Shown here in pieces: positions 10,357-22,075 of a stretch of DNA of 64,000 bases. The position numbers and the translations under genes were made by a program. Every line of letters starts with the position of its first letter. Within the stretch, counting starts at the first letter, position 1. Origin of the DNA: Sweltsa coloradensis (lineage: Eukaryota > Arthropoda > Insecta > Plecoptera > Chloroperlidae); NCBI GenBank assembly GCA_024449915.1, contig JAMZAV010000973.1, forward strand, positions 1 to 64,000. Direction: 5' to 3'. Under the pieces are notes generated by a model. It did no database searches. It was given only the letters and a program-made list of their open reading frames with translations, and was not told where the DNA came from.

Positions 10357-10651
10357 GTGAGACTCCATCCAGCTTTCAGGGACCTGTGATATCCTGGACC
10401 TAACACTCCCTGCACACCTTATAGATTCAAGGTTATCGGATATAGGATTGAAATTATTTAACTATAAGTGGCAAGATTGCCTGTATATTGGAGAAACACA
10501 TAGTCTACTGCCCCTCATAAATGCCTGGAGCTTCTTTGAATTGTAGCTATTATTAAGTATGTACTTGGTTCGTGTTGATGATTTATTTGACGTAACTTTC
10601 AGTTCTTATATGAAAAGAAAGGTTGATATTTATATGGCCAAATACAATAAA

Positions 10652-11555
10652 CCGTTACTTATCAGTTATTCAAAATTATGATTCATTTGCCTAGGACAAG
10701 CAGCATTCTTCTTGCAACTATACTCATAGTGGCAGTATTAAAATAATCACAATGGCATCTACAATAATTGCAAACGAGATCTGCACGCCACTGGGATACA
10801 ACATGATAACCTCAATGTTTCACGAGACATGATACAACGCCACTGGAACATAGTTTAGTCTCGGAAGGTTCCACTAGACTTCATGAATAATGCCACTGGA
10901 ACATTCGGACGGTTCAGTCGCTAGCTACGATTTAATATGTATAAACGGGCAGTGCACTAAAGAGCATTGTATGCACTAAGATTCGAAACTGTGAGTAAAT
11001 AAACAATTACCACACGTTGAATTCGACAAGGGAGATGTTTTCCATAACATAATTTTAATTGAAGCTAGTCATCCATTTCTAGAACGAAAACGAAACTAAA
11101 ATATCTTGACATCAAATTTGTGAATTTAGTTGAAGTTAATAGTTATAGTTCAGAAATTTTCATTCTGCATCTCACCATTAAAATGTCCTTATTTGTAAGC
11201 ACATTATAAATGAAGGTTTAACGTTGTTTAAATTTTAAATTTGTTATATTTTAACTAGTATCGTCAGTTTATTTAATCCCATTCTTGCTTTCGGTGTTAC
11301 CACTGTTGAAAGACACACAATAGCTGCACTTACTGCACACAATATTCTTGTGCATTGACAATATGACCCAGTAAATTAAAAAAAAAATAACTAATAACTA
11401 ATAACCAATAACTTTCAGCACAATATCAACAACAAATCACCATTGTACATATACCATTGCAGCTAAACTGCTGAACAAGTTTCTCAGAGGAAAATAAATT
11501 TTAATTTATAGGTTAGCTCGACACGGAAATTACTTCACGTCGGTACGTCATTAAG
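10652..11555. other. AT-rich non-coding stretch after gene 2 exon 2
   Basis: No exon or transposon that I can support. Short imperfect repeats of a GCCACTGGAACAT block occur near 10790, 10843 and 10890. Confidence 0.35.
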
Positions 11556-12418
11556 GTGGCAAGCCAGAGAACTATTATCAGAACAATTTGTAATTTCCTG
11601 AGTGCGATGACATTTTCAACTCCATTACACCATTCGTCACACAGAAGTGTATTGTATAATAATAGTTATAGTTTACTTGTTAGTACAAGTTCTCATTTAA
11701 CAGTAAATCGTGTGGATAATCAGCTTATTTCGAGATTTAGTAGTAATTGAATCTTGTGTGGTTTTGGTTCAAACTGTCACCACTAGTACATGTAGCGCTG
11801 CAGCGGAAGGAACCGAGGTACTTGAGTGCATTAGTAATTATACTTGTTACGCTAGTTGCAAGTTTGATCGTTAAGACTGACCCAATAACAGCGTCCATCT
11901 GCAATAGTCTCGTGTCCCTGACCACTGCCTAGCACTATAGATGTGAACATCCATGTGCTCTTCGACGATGTGAACAAAACATGGTCATGTACTCAAATAC
12001 AAATACACGGACGTGTTTTACACTACAATGTAAAAGTTGCCATTTTCAAGATGGTGGAAAACGCAAAAAGAGAATTTCGCCGAAATAAAATCAGGATTCT
12101 CCTAATTTTGTCCGGGTTTGTGTATTTAATTGGTCTAAAAATATGTATTAGTACTTTAGTTAGTACACTTGGCAGATTGTGAGAGAGTTTGGAAGAATAG
12201 ACTTAGAATTAAGAAAGTAACACACAATTGGGTTAGATACGATACATTCTTCAAAGGACATATGAAGCGTACCGGTGTAACACACTTGACCTTGAACAAA
12301 TGTAATTAAACACTTCGAAAGAACCACAAACAACAAAGATGGATTGGTATAATGGGGTTGAGAATGTCATCGCAATCTGTAAATAGCAAAATCTGACAAT
12401 TGAATTTCGGGTAGCAAC
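11556..12418. mobile_element. Possible DNA transposon remnant with inverted ends of about 80 bp
   Basis: The segment 11556-11635 and the complement of 12342-12418 are similar over about 80 bases. The clearest block is GCGATGACATTCTCAACCCC against GCGATGACATTTTCAACTCC. The outer tips read GTGGCAAGCC and GTTGCTACCC. No target duplication and no transposase are evident in the 700-base interior. This may be a decayed MITE or a chance-orientated pair of another repeat. Confidence 0.35.
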
Positions 12419-13671
12419 AATACTTAACGTATACTTCATTTGATTTTTTTACAAGAATATAATTAATTATACGTATTATTTACATAATATGAATTTCATT
12501 TTTTTAAACAATTTATTAGTCACTTTTATTCAATATTTCCAAAGTAGGCCTATTTCAGTTTGTTATTCAGGTATATTTAACTATAAGTTCTTCAAGTAGC
12601 AAATGTAAATTCTGCTTTTGGCGCTGAAGAGCTTATGGACGTAATGGCGTGGTAATGTGCTGGTACAAACAAAATTTAAAAACAAATGTTTGTAACATTG
12701 TGTAAAACATACGATTGACACATTCCGTGACGCGGTCAAGTTACAAAACGCATGTGGAGTGGTCGATGCGGAAATACAGGAACAAGTGACAAACAAAACT
12801 TTCAGTATTACACGTATACTTCCGTTTGAGTCACTCTCCTCAAATACTTATATGCAAGGTGCAAACGAGAGAAAAATGTATTTTATGTTTTATATTTTTA
12901 TATTTGGTATTGATCCTGATATTTGACTACCCGCCGGTTGTGCCCTCATGTGCCTACACTGCTACACAAGTAGGCCTACATGGTGGGCGATATAGAGTTG
13001 TAGATACACGAGTTAGGTAAGAGGTTTATGACTGATAAGTATAAGCAAAGCTCATATGAATATTGTAGTTTATTGCAAGAGTTCAAAAATATCATTACTT
13101 GTTGCTTCCAGCCATCAAAACAAACCATATCTCTCTTTGTTTATTGCCCTATTAAATTCTTATTACACAATAAAACGTTTATTGTAGATATTCGAATACG
13201 TGTTTGGGATCTCAATTTCCTTACAATCAAACTTAGATCAGAATCCTCTTCTTGTCTGTTTATGATTCCAAGATATTATTGCAGTTAACTGCCACGGATA
13301 TCCTCCTTGTTTCCGCCATTCTATTTCCCTTCCAGATTTCCCCCGTGGAGTCATATTTCCCGCTTCTACTCACCCCTTCGCATTAAAGTCATTATAATCC
13401 ATAATCTGAAGCAGACCATATTCCCGGCTTAAGTCCTGCGGGACTGCGTGGTATTAGCATAGAGATATCATTACATACCTGCATAGGGGATGAAGGAGTG
13501 TGGCTTGGCCATGCAGCCAGGCGCTGGGGGATGTGCGGTTTATCATGTAAGCTGGAGGGGGACGATGCACCGGCGCAAGAACAAGGAGTTCATGTGATGC
13601 GGGGGATTGCATTGGGGTAATCTCATTGAGGAGTTGTAGTAAGATGATGTTTGGATATGGATGTAAAAATA
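12419..13671. other. Non-coding stretch
   Basis: AT-rich up to about 13.3 kb, then a GC-richer patch (13480-13620) with no supported exon, up to the tail of SINE copy 2. Confidence 0.35.
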
Positions 13672-13951
13672 AATATTTTTTTGTAGGATGCCCACTGTAG
13701 GGTATACAACACATCAGATTTAACCGGAGTGACCCTCTAGTGACTAACTAGTTATATTGCGGATAGGACAATTGAGAAGGAATGTCTGAGGGCTGTTTTA
13801 GAGGACTCAATCCCTTGCATTTACATTAACGACTGTGGAAAACCTTGGAAAAAACCTTCAGTCAGAATTGCCGGTCTCTACGGGATTCGAACCCGGGACC
13901 TCCCGAATCAGAGTCAAGCGCTTATAACGCTCGAGCCAACACTGTCGGTGT
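13672..13951 (-). mobile_element. tRNA-derived SINE, copy 2
   Basis: Minus-strand box A TGGCTCGAGCG (complement of 13928-13938) and box B GGTTCGAATCC (complement of 13883-13893) are followed by the same body and A/T-rich tail as the copy at 8937-9221. The flanks GGATGTAAAAATAAA (13659) and GAATGTAAAGAATAA (13952) look like a diverged target duplication. It lies between exon 2 and the candidate last exon of gene 2. Confidence 0.75.
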
Positions 13952-13966
13952 GAATGTAAAGAATAA

Positions 13967-16900
13967 GCTGAGGTCAATGTTTAGTGATTATCAACTGATG
14001 TTCGAGTGAAGAGAACATAGAACACTACACCCAGTCTGATGGTCTAGTTAATGCTGTGAGTTCACATCATGTTGTTTTTATAGAATGCTTTTTTTTACAA
14101 TTTGATATGAAAATGAAATAAAATAAAAACAATTTAGATTGATAATTAATCTTTCAAAAATAATTTCGTTTTTTGAAAACAAGCATGGTTACGACAGTAT
14201 CCAAAATTGGGAGCAAAACTTACTATTTTTGTACACCAAGCTTTATAGCTTTGGTGGAGGTGCCGGATATATTTTTATATATTTTTCGGTGGCCTCAGCT
14301 CTGCCGTCTGACACCCCAGGTCACCAAAAACATTCGGTGTTTACATTTTGAAAAGTTATGTGAACCGAGTCAATTGGAGTTCGTGTTCGATATTTGTAGT
14401 GCGATGAGAGGAACGCCGCACTGACGAGCGGTCAGGTAATTGTGACATTCGTCCCCGAAATTTAAAAATAACATTATTTTCATAACTTACGTGAAGAAAC
14501 ACCAATATTCAAGAAGTGAACGTAATGTGAACTTGTTACAAACCTTGTCCACAACACGTGCACAATGTCTACCAGCAATAATCGCATTTTCCTATTGTTT
14601 ATGGAATTTCTCGATTTATAAGTGCCCAATTGAATAGGCCTACAGCCTTCCCGTTTAAGAGACGATGGTCTACATACACCACACTAATCAAATTGATACT
14701 AATTAAAAAAAAAAACGTTATACTTTCAAACCAGTTAATTAACTTTGCCTAAAAAGAAAATGCATTTGTCGTTACCAACGGACATTTTACACCTCGAATT
14801 AGTCCATTCAATTACAAACACGCAGTTTTCCCCGACAAGAAAATCTTTTATGTCGCAAGTTTTAATTTCCCTCTGGAGAGGGTTAATAAAAGACCCTCCT
14901 CTCCGGATTAAACCCGGCTTTCACCGGCACAGCCTCTGTAAAGACATCAAGAAGCACAAACTCCTTGTATTAGCATAGAAGAGGCCGTGTGTGGATTTAG
15001 TTGTAGTCGACGAGAAAAGTGGCCAACATCCCGGCCCTTGAACATTGTAAATAAGTTTGAATTGTTTAGGGCGTCATCAGGGGCGGTTCAGCTATGCAGG
15101 TGATAATAATTTAACACTGTGATAACACGCTCGTCCGTATATATGCCCTTACCGGTAGGGTAGGGGATTTAACCCTAGTGCTGAGCTATGTGACAGTTAT
15201 TGGGGCATTTGGCGCGTCCGCCAGAGACAATGGGGGCGACGTTAGTGCCACCTGGGGGGGGGGGGGGGGGGGGGCGTAACTTACCTCCTCTCTGAGAGGC
15301 CGTGGAATCACCGCCTTGTGGATACGCACACGCACAACCGAGGGTCACTGCCGCCTGAATGATGGGATAAGAACGATTACTTTGAAGACGCTAATAACGA
15401 CAATAATTGGGGTACTCAAACCGGGGATAAGGGTAGCTAACCATAACCTTTCCAAGTGACTTAGACCCCCCCCCCCCCCCGTCTGTGGCGAGCTTATTTT
15501 GGCTTACGTGATATGGAAAGGTTCCAAATTAGATTACATGGGTGATTTCATACAGGCATAACGAGCCCAAATGGATATTGTGATTGGTTTTTAATGTAAT
15601 GTTGATGGAGAAGAGAGATGGTTACCGAAAACGGGACCTTTGTGGCTCCTTCCTCAGAGCCGATGTGGTCTATACACGACTGTGTGGTATAGCTACCAGT
15701 ACCACTATATTTCATGCATGAACTTATTGATTAGAAATCTGGGGGCTAAGTGCATTTACTATCATTTGTAGTTCTTCGGTCCAAATCAAACACACTTTCA
15801 AATAAAGATACATAGTTGTCACTGTGTGAACATTGATACGTATAAATTGTAATTAATGTTTTTGTATGTCGTTGTATTTATATTTGTGTTTGTATTTTAG
15901 TTTACTTCTTATTTGTAGATTACTGCATTGCCTTTCGATAATGGTTTTGTATATTTTTATTTATTTGTTTGTTTATACTTTTTGTACGATGTCTGTTGGT
16001 ATCTATATCGGCCTGTCTTATTATTTTTAGCTTTCTATCTTTCTGTTAATGCTATTATTTATTTATTATTTATTTATCAACAACAGGGATATACCCCACA
16101 AGTGTGATAAATATAACTAGTAACTAGAAACTAAGTCTACATTTTATCATGAAGGAATACTAATGAATAGTTAGAGATACTTAGAGATCACTAGTGTGTG
16201 CTGCTTTGGCACAATCCTAAAACCAGTTAGTTGTAATTAAACAGGAGATAAATAATCATCTGAGTGTGTATGTATAGTCCATTAATTAATTTAGTTAGTT
16301 ATTTGTGAAATTAGATCCATTTTGGTGAGTTACAAATTGTATGTGTCAATGAATCAGTTAAAATATCAACCTATGCTATAATGTGATTGCATTTGTATTG
16401 GTTATGTTTTCACATAATTTGTTACCACGTTATAACACGTGTTAACTGTAGAATGCACACACAAATGACTCAGTTCAGCCGCACAATAGCAGTGTCCTAT
16501 ATAGAAACGTTTTTATATTTGCCTTTCAGGCATTCATTATAGACAGACTTATCATACATTTATACAAACAAAACTCCCTGTTTAATGATTATAATTAATT
16601 GAATGCTATAATTTGAACCTTTGCAAAGGGCTTGTGTAAGACCCTATGTATGTTAAGACTTGGAGCGGTACGTGCAATAGCGCAGCAGTGATTGAAGCAA
16701 TTATAAATGCTCCAATTATTAAATTGCTTTCATCTATTACTTTATTATTTATTTCCTTTGCTTCTACTTCTCTTGTTCATTTTATTTGTAATTAAACGAG
16801 ATATTCTGTTCTGTGTGTACGTAATATAATCCCCTTAGTCAAAATGGTTTTTAAAACACTCGTATACAACGCCGAGAATAAATTGTGGAAACTTGTTGAA

Positions 16901-19525
16901 TTACGCAGTTTGAACCATTATCAAAACTTTTTTATCGGTGATATTCGTAGAGTTATGTTTTCTTCGTGGGACACAAGATAGCCGATGATTAAGAGAAAGG
17001 GAAAGCATTTCCCAGCAGATTCTAGCTTGGTTAGGGGGGGAGGGGCGGGAGGGGGAAGGGGAAGTATAACGAACGTTTTGATGGGATTTGAGGCTTCCCT
17101 GTATCATCTTATATACAGGAGAATTCTCCCGGGCATAGACAGTAATCTTCACCAATAATCTCAAATTACCTTTTTCAGTCTTTTCGCGAATCTATACAAA
17201 GGCATAATAAAAGGCTTTACGACTTAGGCCGTTGTATTAGAGGGGGTATAAAACGTTAAAGGTATGGGCCTGTGTTGTTTCCCAACTCTGATAAGGGAAG
17301 GTTTAAAGGTTATGAAAGTAAAATTTGTTTTTTAGAATCACATTGAGATAATATGAACCGACTCATTTATGGCAGCATGAAGGAAGCTGCACATTAGAGA
17401 TTCCAGTAAGCATTAGAACGGAAAGCTAAGCACAAAGATTGAGTGTTATTGGTGATGGAATTTTGTAATTGTTTTAAACACTGGAGATACTATGCAATTA
17501 ACTATTAATTAACTATTTAAGTATTTGAATTGGACTTTTCTGAAACTTAAACTCTTTATTATATTTTATAGCGTAATTTTATGGCGGTATCCATTTCATA
17601 TGAACCAACGGCAAGGGAGTATCTGCGTTTGTGTAATTAATAAAGTATTGTGGAAGTTTTTTACATAGCATTCCGTTATACATGAAAGGAAATTTTAAGC
17701 ATGTTCTCAGTGATATGTGCACATTTTTTACGATTTTTAACTAGCATAATTTGAATACTGAAAACTGAAACTCATACTTGACGGCATATCCATCTCTACG
17801 TGTACGTATATTGTGCAAACCTCCAACACTCAGTCTCCTAACTAGAGTTAGTCTAACCTATCATCTGATCTATGGTTGGCTGAAGCGAACCAGTAGTCAA
17901 ACTGGCGCTCTTCTGCGCCTAATTAGGTGATCAACACTGCTGCTATACCTTGTCCTAGCGTTAGATTCTGACAACTCTGGCCCCTACTTATCTGAGGCAG
18001 GAGTTTTCCTTGACAGGAATGTGCAGGTATAAAACCTTATCTAAAGCGTTGTCACCAGTTTGTATGTTTAGCTCTAGTTGATGAGAAGAGGGGGAAATTC
18101 AGGGTTCGGAGATGCTAATTAAACGAAACGAAACGAGCTGGCTGCATTGGGAGGACCGGGTGATGAACGTGATTGATTCTGAAGTAGCAGAAAATGTTGG
18201 AAGCATTCGCAACATGGTATCGTGCTCTCTAACACACATTCGTATGGATAAAACATGCGAATAATTACGTTTGAAATGTACATTGAAGGATGTTACACTA
18301 TAACATGTAAATAATATTTTTTATTTTATAATGGAAGTACTGCCGTCTTCACAAGTCTACATTCAAAACGCAGATCATGTTTTACATTACATTTTATTAA
18401 TTAAATTTAAAAAGTGTATATCTGAGTTTATCCTTATGAAAAGTTTTAATTTTTAAACCTTTGCTAAAAAAGTATACTGCTAAAAATTTGTGTTTATTAG
18501 CTGCAAATCAACTTTGAATTTGTCCATATATACAAATCGTATAATATTACAATAATAGAGTTAGAATTAAAAATATATGCATTGCAGAATTAATTTATAT
18601 CATTATTCGAGTTATTATCTAGGAAATAACAGACAAATTTGATTATACGATGATTGAATTTGAAATTAATCTGTATTTGCGTCAGACAAGATAAAAATTC
18701 AACGAATAACATAACACACGTAGCATTCCAAATCAAAACTATATCTGTATTGGTGCGAACTGGTAGGTTCAAACTTCGTTGGTGCAAATCGTTCATTGCT
18801 TGTTCGAGACAGGGTGCAATGCATCCCACCCCTCAACCGCACAACACATGTATAGTCTAGTCTCTGGTATGTAGGGCAGGTGGACTGGGAACCCTGCGTG
18901 TCCTGATTGACGCTCAACCTGCAACTGCGTTTAAGATATGCTAATCCAGGAGCTGGACGCCAGGCATGTATTGGGTCACGCATAACACAATGCGTAGAGA
19001 GGAAGCACGATATTTACACTTCTAAGGGAATGTTATATTGATAAAGGGTCTACTTGATTTCATTTTACTGCTCACTTATATAGCTAAATGCAGTATACAA
19101 TATTATTCTTGAATGCCACCAAAATGTACATATGGCATCATTAAAAAAATACCTTGAAGATAATATAAAAATACAAGATGTGTTACATGCACGTAGGGCC
19201 CTACTTTCAATTTTTTCTAACTGATCATTGACAAATAATTATTGAATACGTACAGTACTAATTGGTGTGTTTTAGAAAAACGGTTAGACGTAAGGCAACA
19301 TTAAATTTTCTAATTACCTGATAAACTTTCATGACTGTAAAATTATGGCAATAGTTCGAACGTATAATTATTTTGTCATGTTTCGCAGTCATAATACATT
19401 TTTGGAATTAAAATTACGTGTTAACTTAAGTTTTAACGGATAGTCACAACTTTTATCATAACTAATATAACAATATATTGAATATCAGCGATATCAGCTA
19501 CAATTCACGATCATTTACAGTATAA
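13967..19525. other. Long non-coding stretch with homopolymer runs
   Basis: Contains a G run at 15254-15274 and a C run at 15466-15480 about 200 bases apart, several short AT-rich simple repeats (for example near 16050), and no exon that I can support. The GGTGGAGGTGCCGG 19-mer recurs at 14250-14267. A TATAAAA at about 18028 has no associated gene. Confidence 0.35.
15254..15274. repeat. Poly-G tract, 21 bases
   Basis: An uninterrupted G run, prone to length error in sequencing and to quadruplex formation. Confidence 0.9.
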
Positions 19526-20488
19526 TTGGATGAGCGTAGCGAAGATTCCATTCTACTTCACTGGAGAAAAAAATCCGGAATGTTTTTTTTCTTTCTTTCT
19601 TTTTTTTTTTGTATTTTTGTGTGTGCTGGGAACACGATTCCGGCTAAACCGATACTCCGATTGCGAAGAAATTTTATGGAAACCTTCGAAATCTCTGAAC
19701 TTAGAACTGCACCGTAGGAAAAATCGATCAAAAAATTATTTCTCTTGAAAATCGCAATTTTACGATTTTTCGTTTTTTCTTTTTTGTTTTTGTTTGTATT
19801 TTTGTCTGTTTGTTAACACGATTATGGCTAAACCAATACTCCAATTGCGATGAAATTTTCTAGAGACCTTTGAAATCTTTGAACTTAGAACTGCTATCAT
19901 TTTGAGCGATATCAAAAAATTATTTCTCATGAAAATAGCAATTTTACGATTTTTTTTTCGTTTTTCTTGTTTTTTCCGTTTGTATTTTTGTGTGTTTGTT
20001 AACACGATTCTGGCTAAACCGATATTCCAATTGCAATTATATTTTCTGGAGACCTTCGAAATCTTTGAACTTAGACCTGCCACGTTTTTGGGTACAATCG
20101 AAGAATATTTCTCATGAATATCGTACTTTTACGATTTTTTTTTCGATTTTTAGTGCGATATTTTCGTGACATTTGGGCCGATTCTGACCAAACGGGTGGG
20201 GCTACAACGTTCATATTTCTCATAGACATTAAAGTAATGGTGATGTATTGCTTTTTGAAAGAAAAAGTTGAAAAAAATAGCCAGAATCCATAGAAATAAA
20301 GGTTTTAACTTTTAATATGAGTTTTTTCGAGGTTTATAATAACAATTAACAAGTAACAATAGAAACTTGACAACAATCACCTACAATGCATTCACAAAGC
20401 ACTTGCAAAGGAAAAGTGGTCCCACGCAAACTAAAAACTTACAAAAACGCTCATCCATCAACGCGGCGGGACTTTAGCGTTTTCCTAG
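19526..20488 (+). mobile_element. Helentron-like element, family A copy 2
   Basis: Starts TTGGATGAGCGTAGCGAAG and ends with ACGCTCATCCA (20447-20457), then the hairpin region and GCGTTTTCCTAG|T, as in copy 1. The interior is different. Three tandem units of about 185 bp begin near 19631, 19815 and 20001. Each holds an AACACGATT...GGCTAAACC block and ends in a T-rich tract after GCAATTTTACGATTTTT. A unique 300-base segment follows. The different repeat unit between shared ends is typical of HINE/DINE-1 elements, whose internal satellites turn over quickly. Confidence 0.75.
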
Positions 20489-21362
20489 TTTAGTCAACAT
20501 TACAGATTACAAACATAAACAATCTTATAAATAGTTTTGTGTTTTCTTACTTTTAGATTCATGAGTTACCGGCGAACATATGCCCTATCTAAGGATTTTC
20601 TATTCATGTTATTACAGTAAAATGTTATGAGAATATGAAAACAACACAGTGGAAACGAAACATATTTAAATTTCTTGGTATTATCTAGTTTCAATTTTAT
20701 AAATTGGTCTTAAATCTTTTCTGTACTAGAACAATGGGACAAGCATCTTGTAAATGCTGGTGTAATGCTTACTTCATGCTGCGTAGGAAGAGCATTACTA
20801 ACAACAAACAGAACGGAAACATTCGAATGTATTATTATCTCAGGATTAATGGGACAACTTAATTAAAAGAATCAGCTAGTTCGTTACAGCGGACATAGTT
20901 ATACAAAGTATGTAAACATTTAAATAATCCAGGTATAACGAAGTATAACATTAGGAGATATCGTACTCTAATTGGTAGTTACCCCACGAACCAACGTGTC
21001 GGAATTTCGAGAAAAATGCTACCATTTACATAACGTACTTTTTTAAATGTGTTCCCTAGGTTCTACCGGCTAAAGTAAAAGGATATGTAAATCACACGAA
21101 TTGCCATGTAAACAAAAATGGCCCCTTAAAAAGAATTGCTTGCGCATTATCGTAAAGATATGATTTTACAACGTTCAAAAATTTTAATTAAAAAAACTAA
21201 GGTTATCTGAAAACATTAAAGGTATGTGTAGCAACGCGATATACATGATGTAGGTTCAGCGTGGTCGGCAGATTTCGTTGTCTCTAAAGTGGCTAATTGG
21301 TGATTTTAAACTCAAAATTCTTTAGCCATCTCGAGCATGTCATTCCAATTATTTCTCCTCAG
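20489..21362. other. Non-coding stretch
   Basis: AT-rich, no supported gene or repeat before the candidate exon at 21363. Confidence 0.35.
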
Positions 21363-21444
21363 ATCAATCTACCGTCAGATCCCGGTGGACCTTCCGAAGG
21401 AGCACCTGCTAAAATCCAAGGTCGCGCATTGTAGACTCGACTGA
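21363..21444 (+). CDS. Gene 2, candidate distant last exon
   Basis: Acceptor ATTTCTCCTCAG ends at 21362. In phase 2 it completes an Arg codon and adds 26 codons, starting SIYRQIPVDLPKEHLLKSK and ending in a TGA at 21442. The acceptor is good and the codons are GC-rich. However, the intron would be 11 kb long, no close AATAAA follows, and exon 2 has its own in-frame stop. It could belong to another transcript or be chance. Confidence 0.25.
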
Positions 21445-21755
21445 AAGATACTTGTTTTTAAACACTTCACATCGTTATTATGACATCATCTTGTTGGCGC
21501 GAACACAATGGTGTCTGAACGATTCTTTCTGCCAGTGGCTTGGGCGTTATCACGTCGTAACACACACGGACCATATGCAGAGGAGTTTCATTAAGATACT
21601 CCCAGTTTTACGAAGTTTTTTACAAGTACGTCAACAACGACGACGACGACGAGACCTCACGGGTTTAGTACTTCAGGGGTCGAAGGTCGAGAATATCATC
21701 TCAAACTTGACCTTCTAACGATCAGATCTGACACCTGAGTCGCGACTCATCACTC

Positions 21756-22075
21756 AAACATGTCACAACGCAAGACAATATTAAACTATCAACAAATATT
21801 ACAATTTAAGAACATGTGTGTCTTTAATTCGACATATTTATACAGTCAAGTAAAAGTAATGTCAAACATGTCACAACGCAGGCAAATATTAACTATTAAC
21901 AAATATTACAATTTTAGAACATGTGTGTCTGAATCGACATATACGGATACAGTCAAGTAAAAGTAATGTCAAACATGTCACAACGCAGGCAAATATTGAC
22001 TATTAACAAATATTACAATTTTAAACATGTCTTTGATTCGACATATTTATACAGTCAAGTAAAAGTAATGTCAAA
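21756..22075. repeat. Minisatellite, three units of about 107 bp
   Basis: Units starting AAACATGTCACAACGCA at 21756, 21864 and 21971 (108, 107 and about 104 bases) share internal blocks such as ACAGTCAAGTAAAAGTAATG. The unit length is not a multiple of three, so it is not a protein repeat. Confidence 0.85.

Noticed and set aside
18020..18070. TATAAAA with an initiator-like word as a promoter
   Set aside because: No coding exon follows that could be supported.
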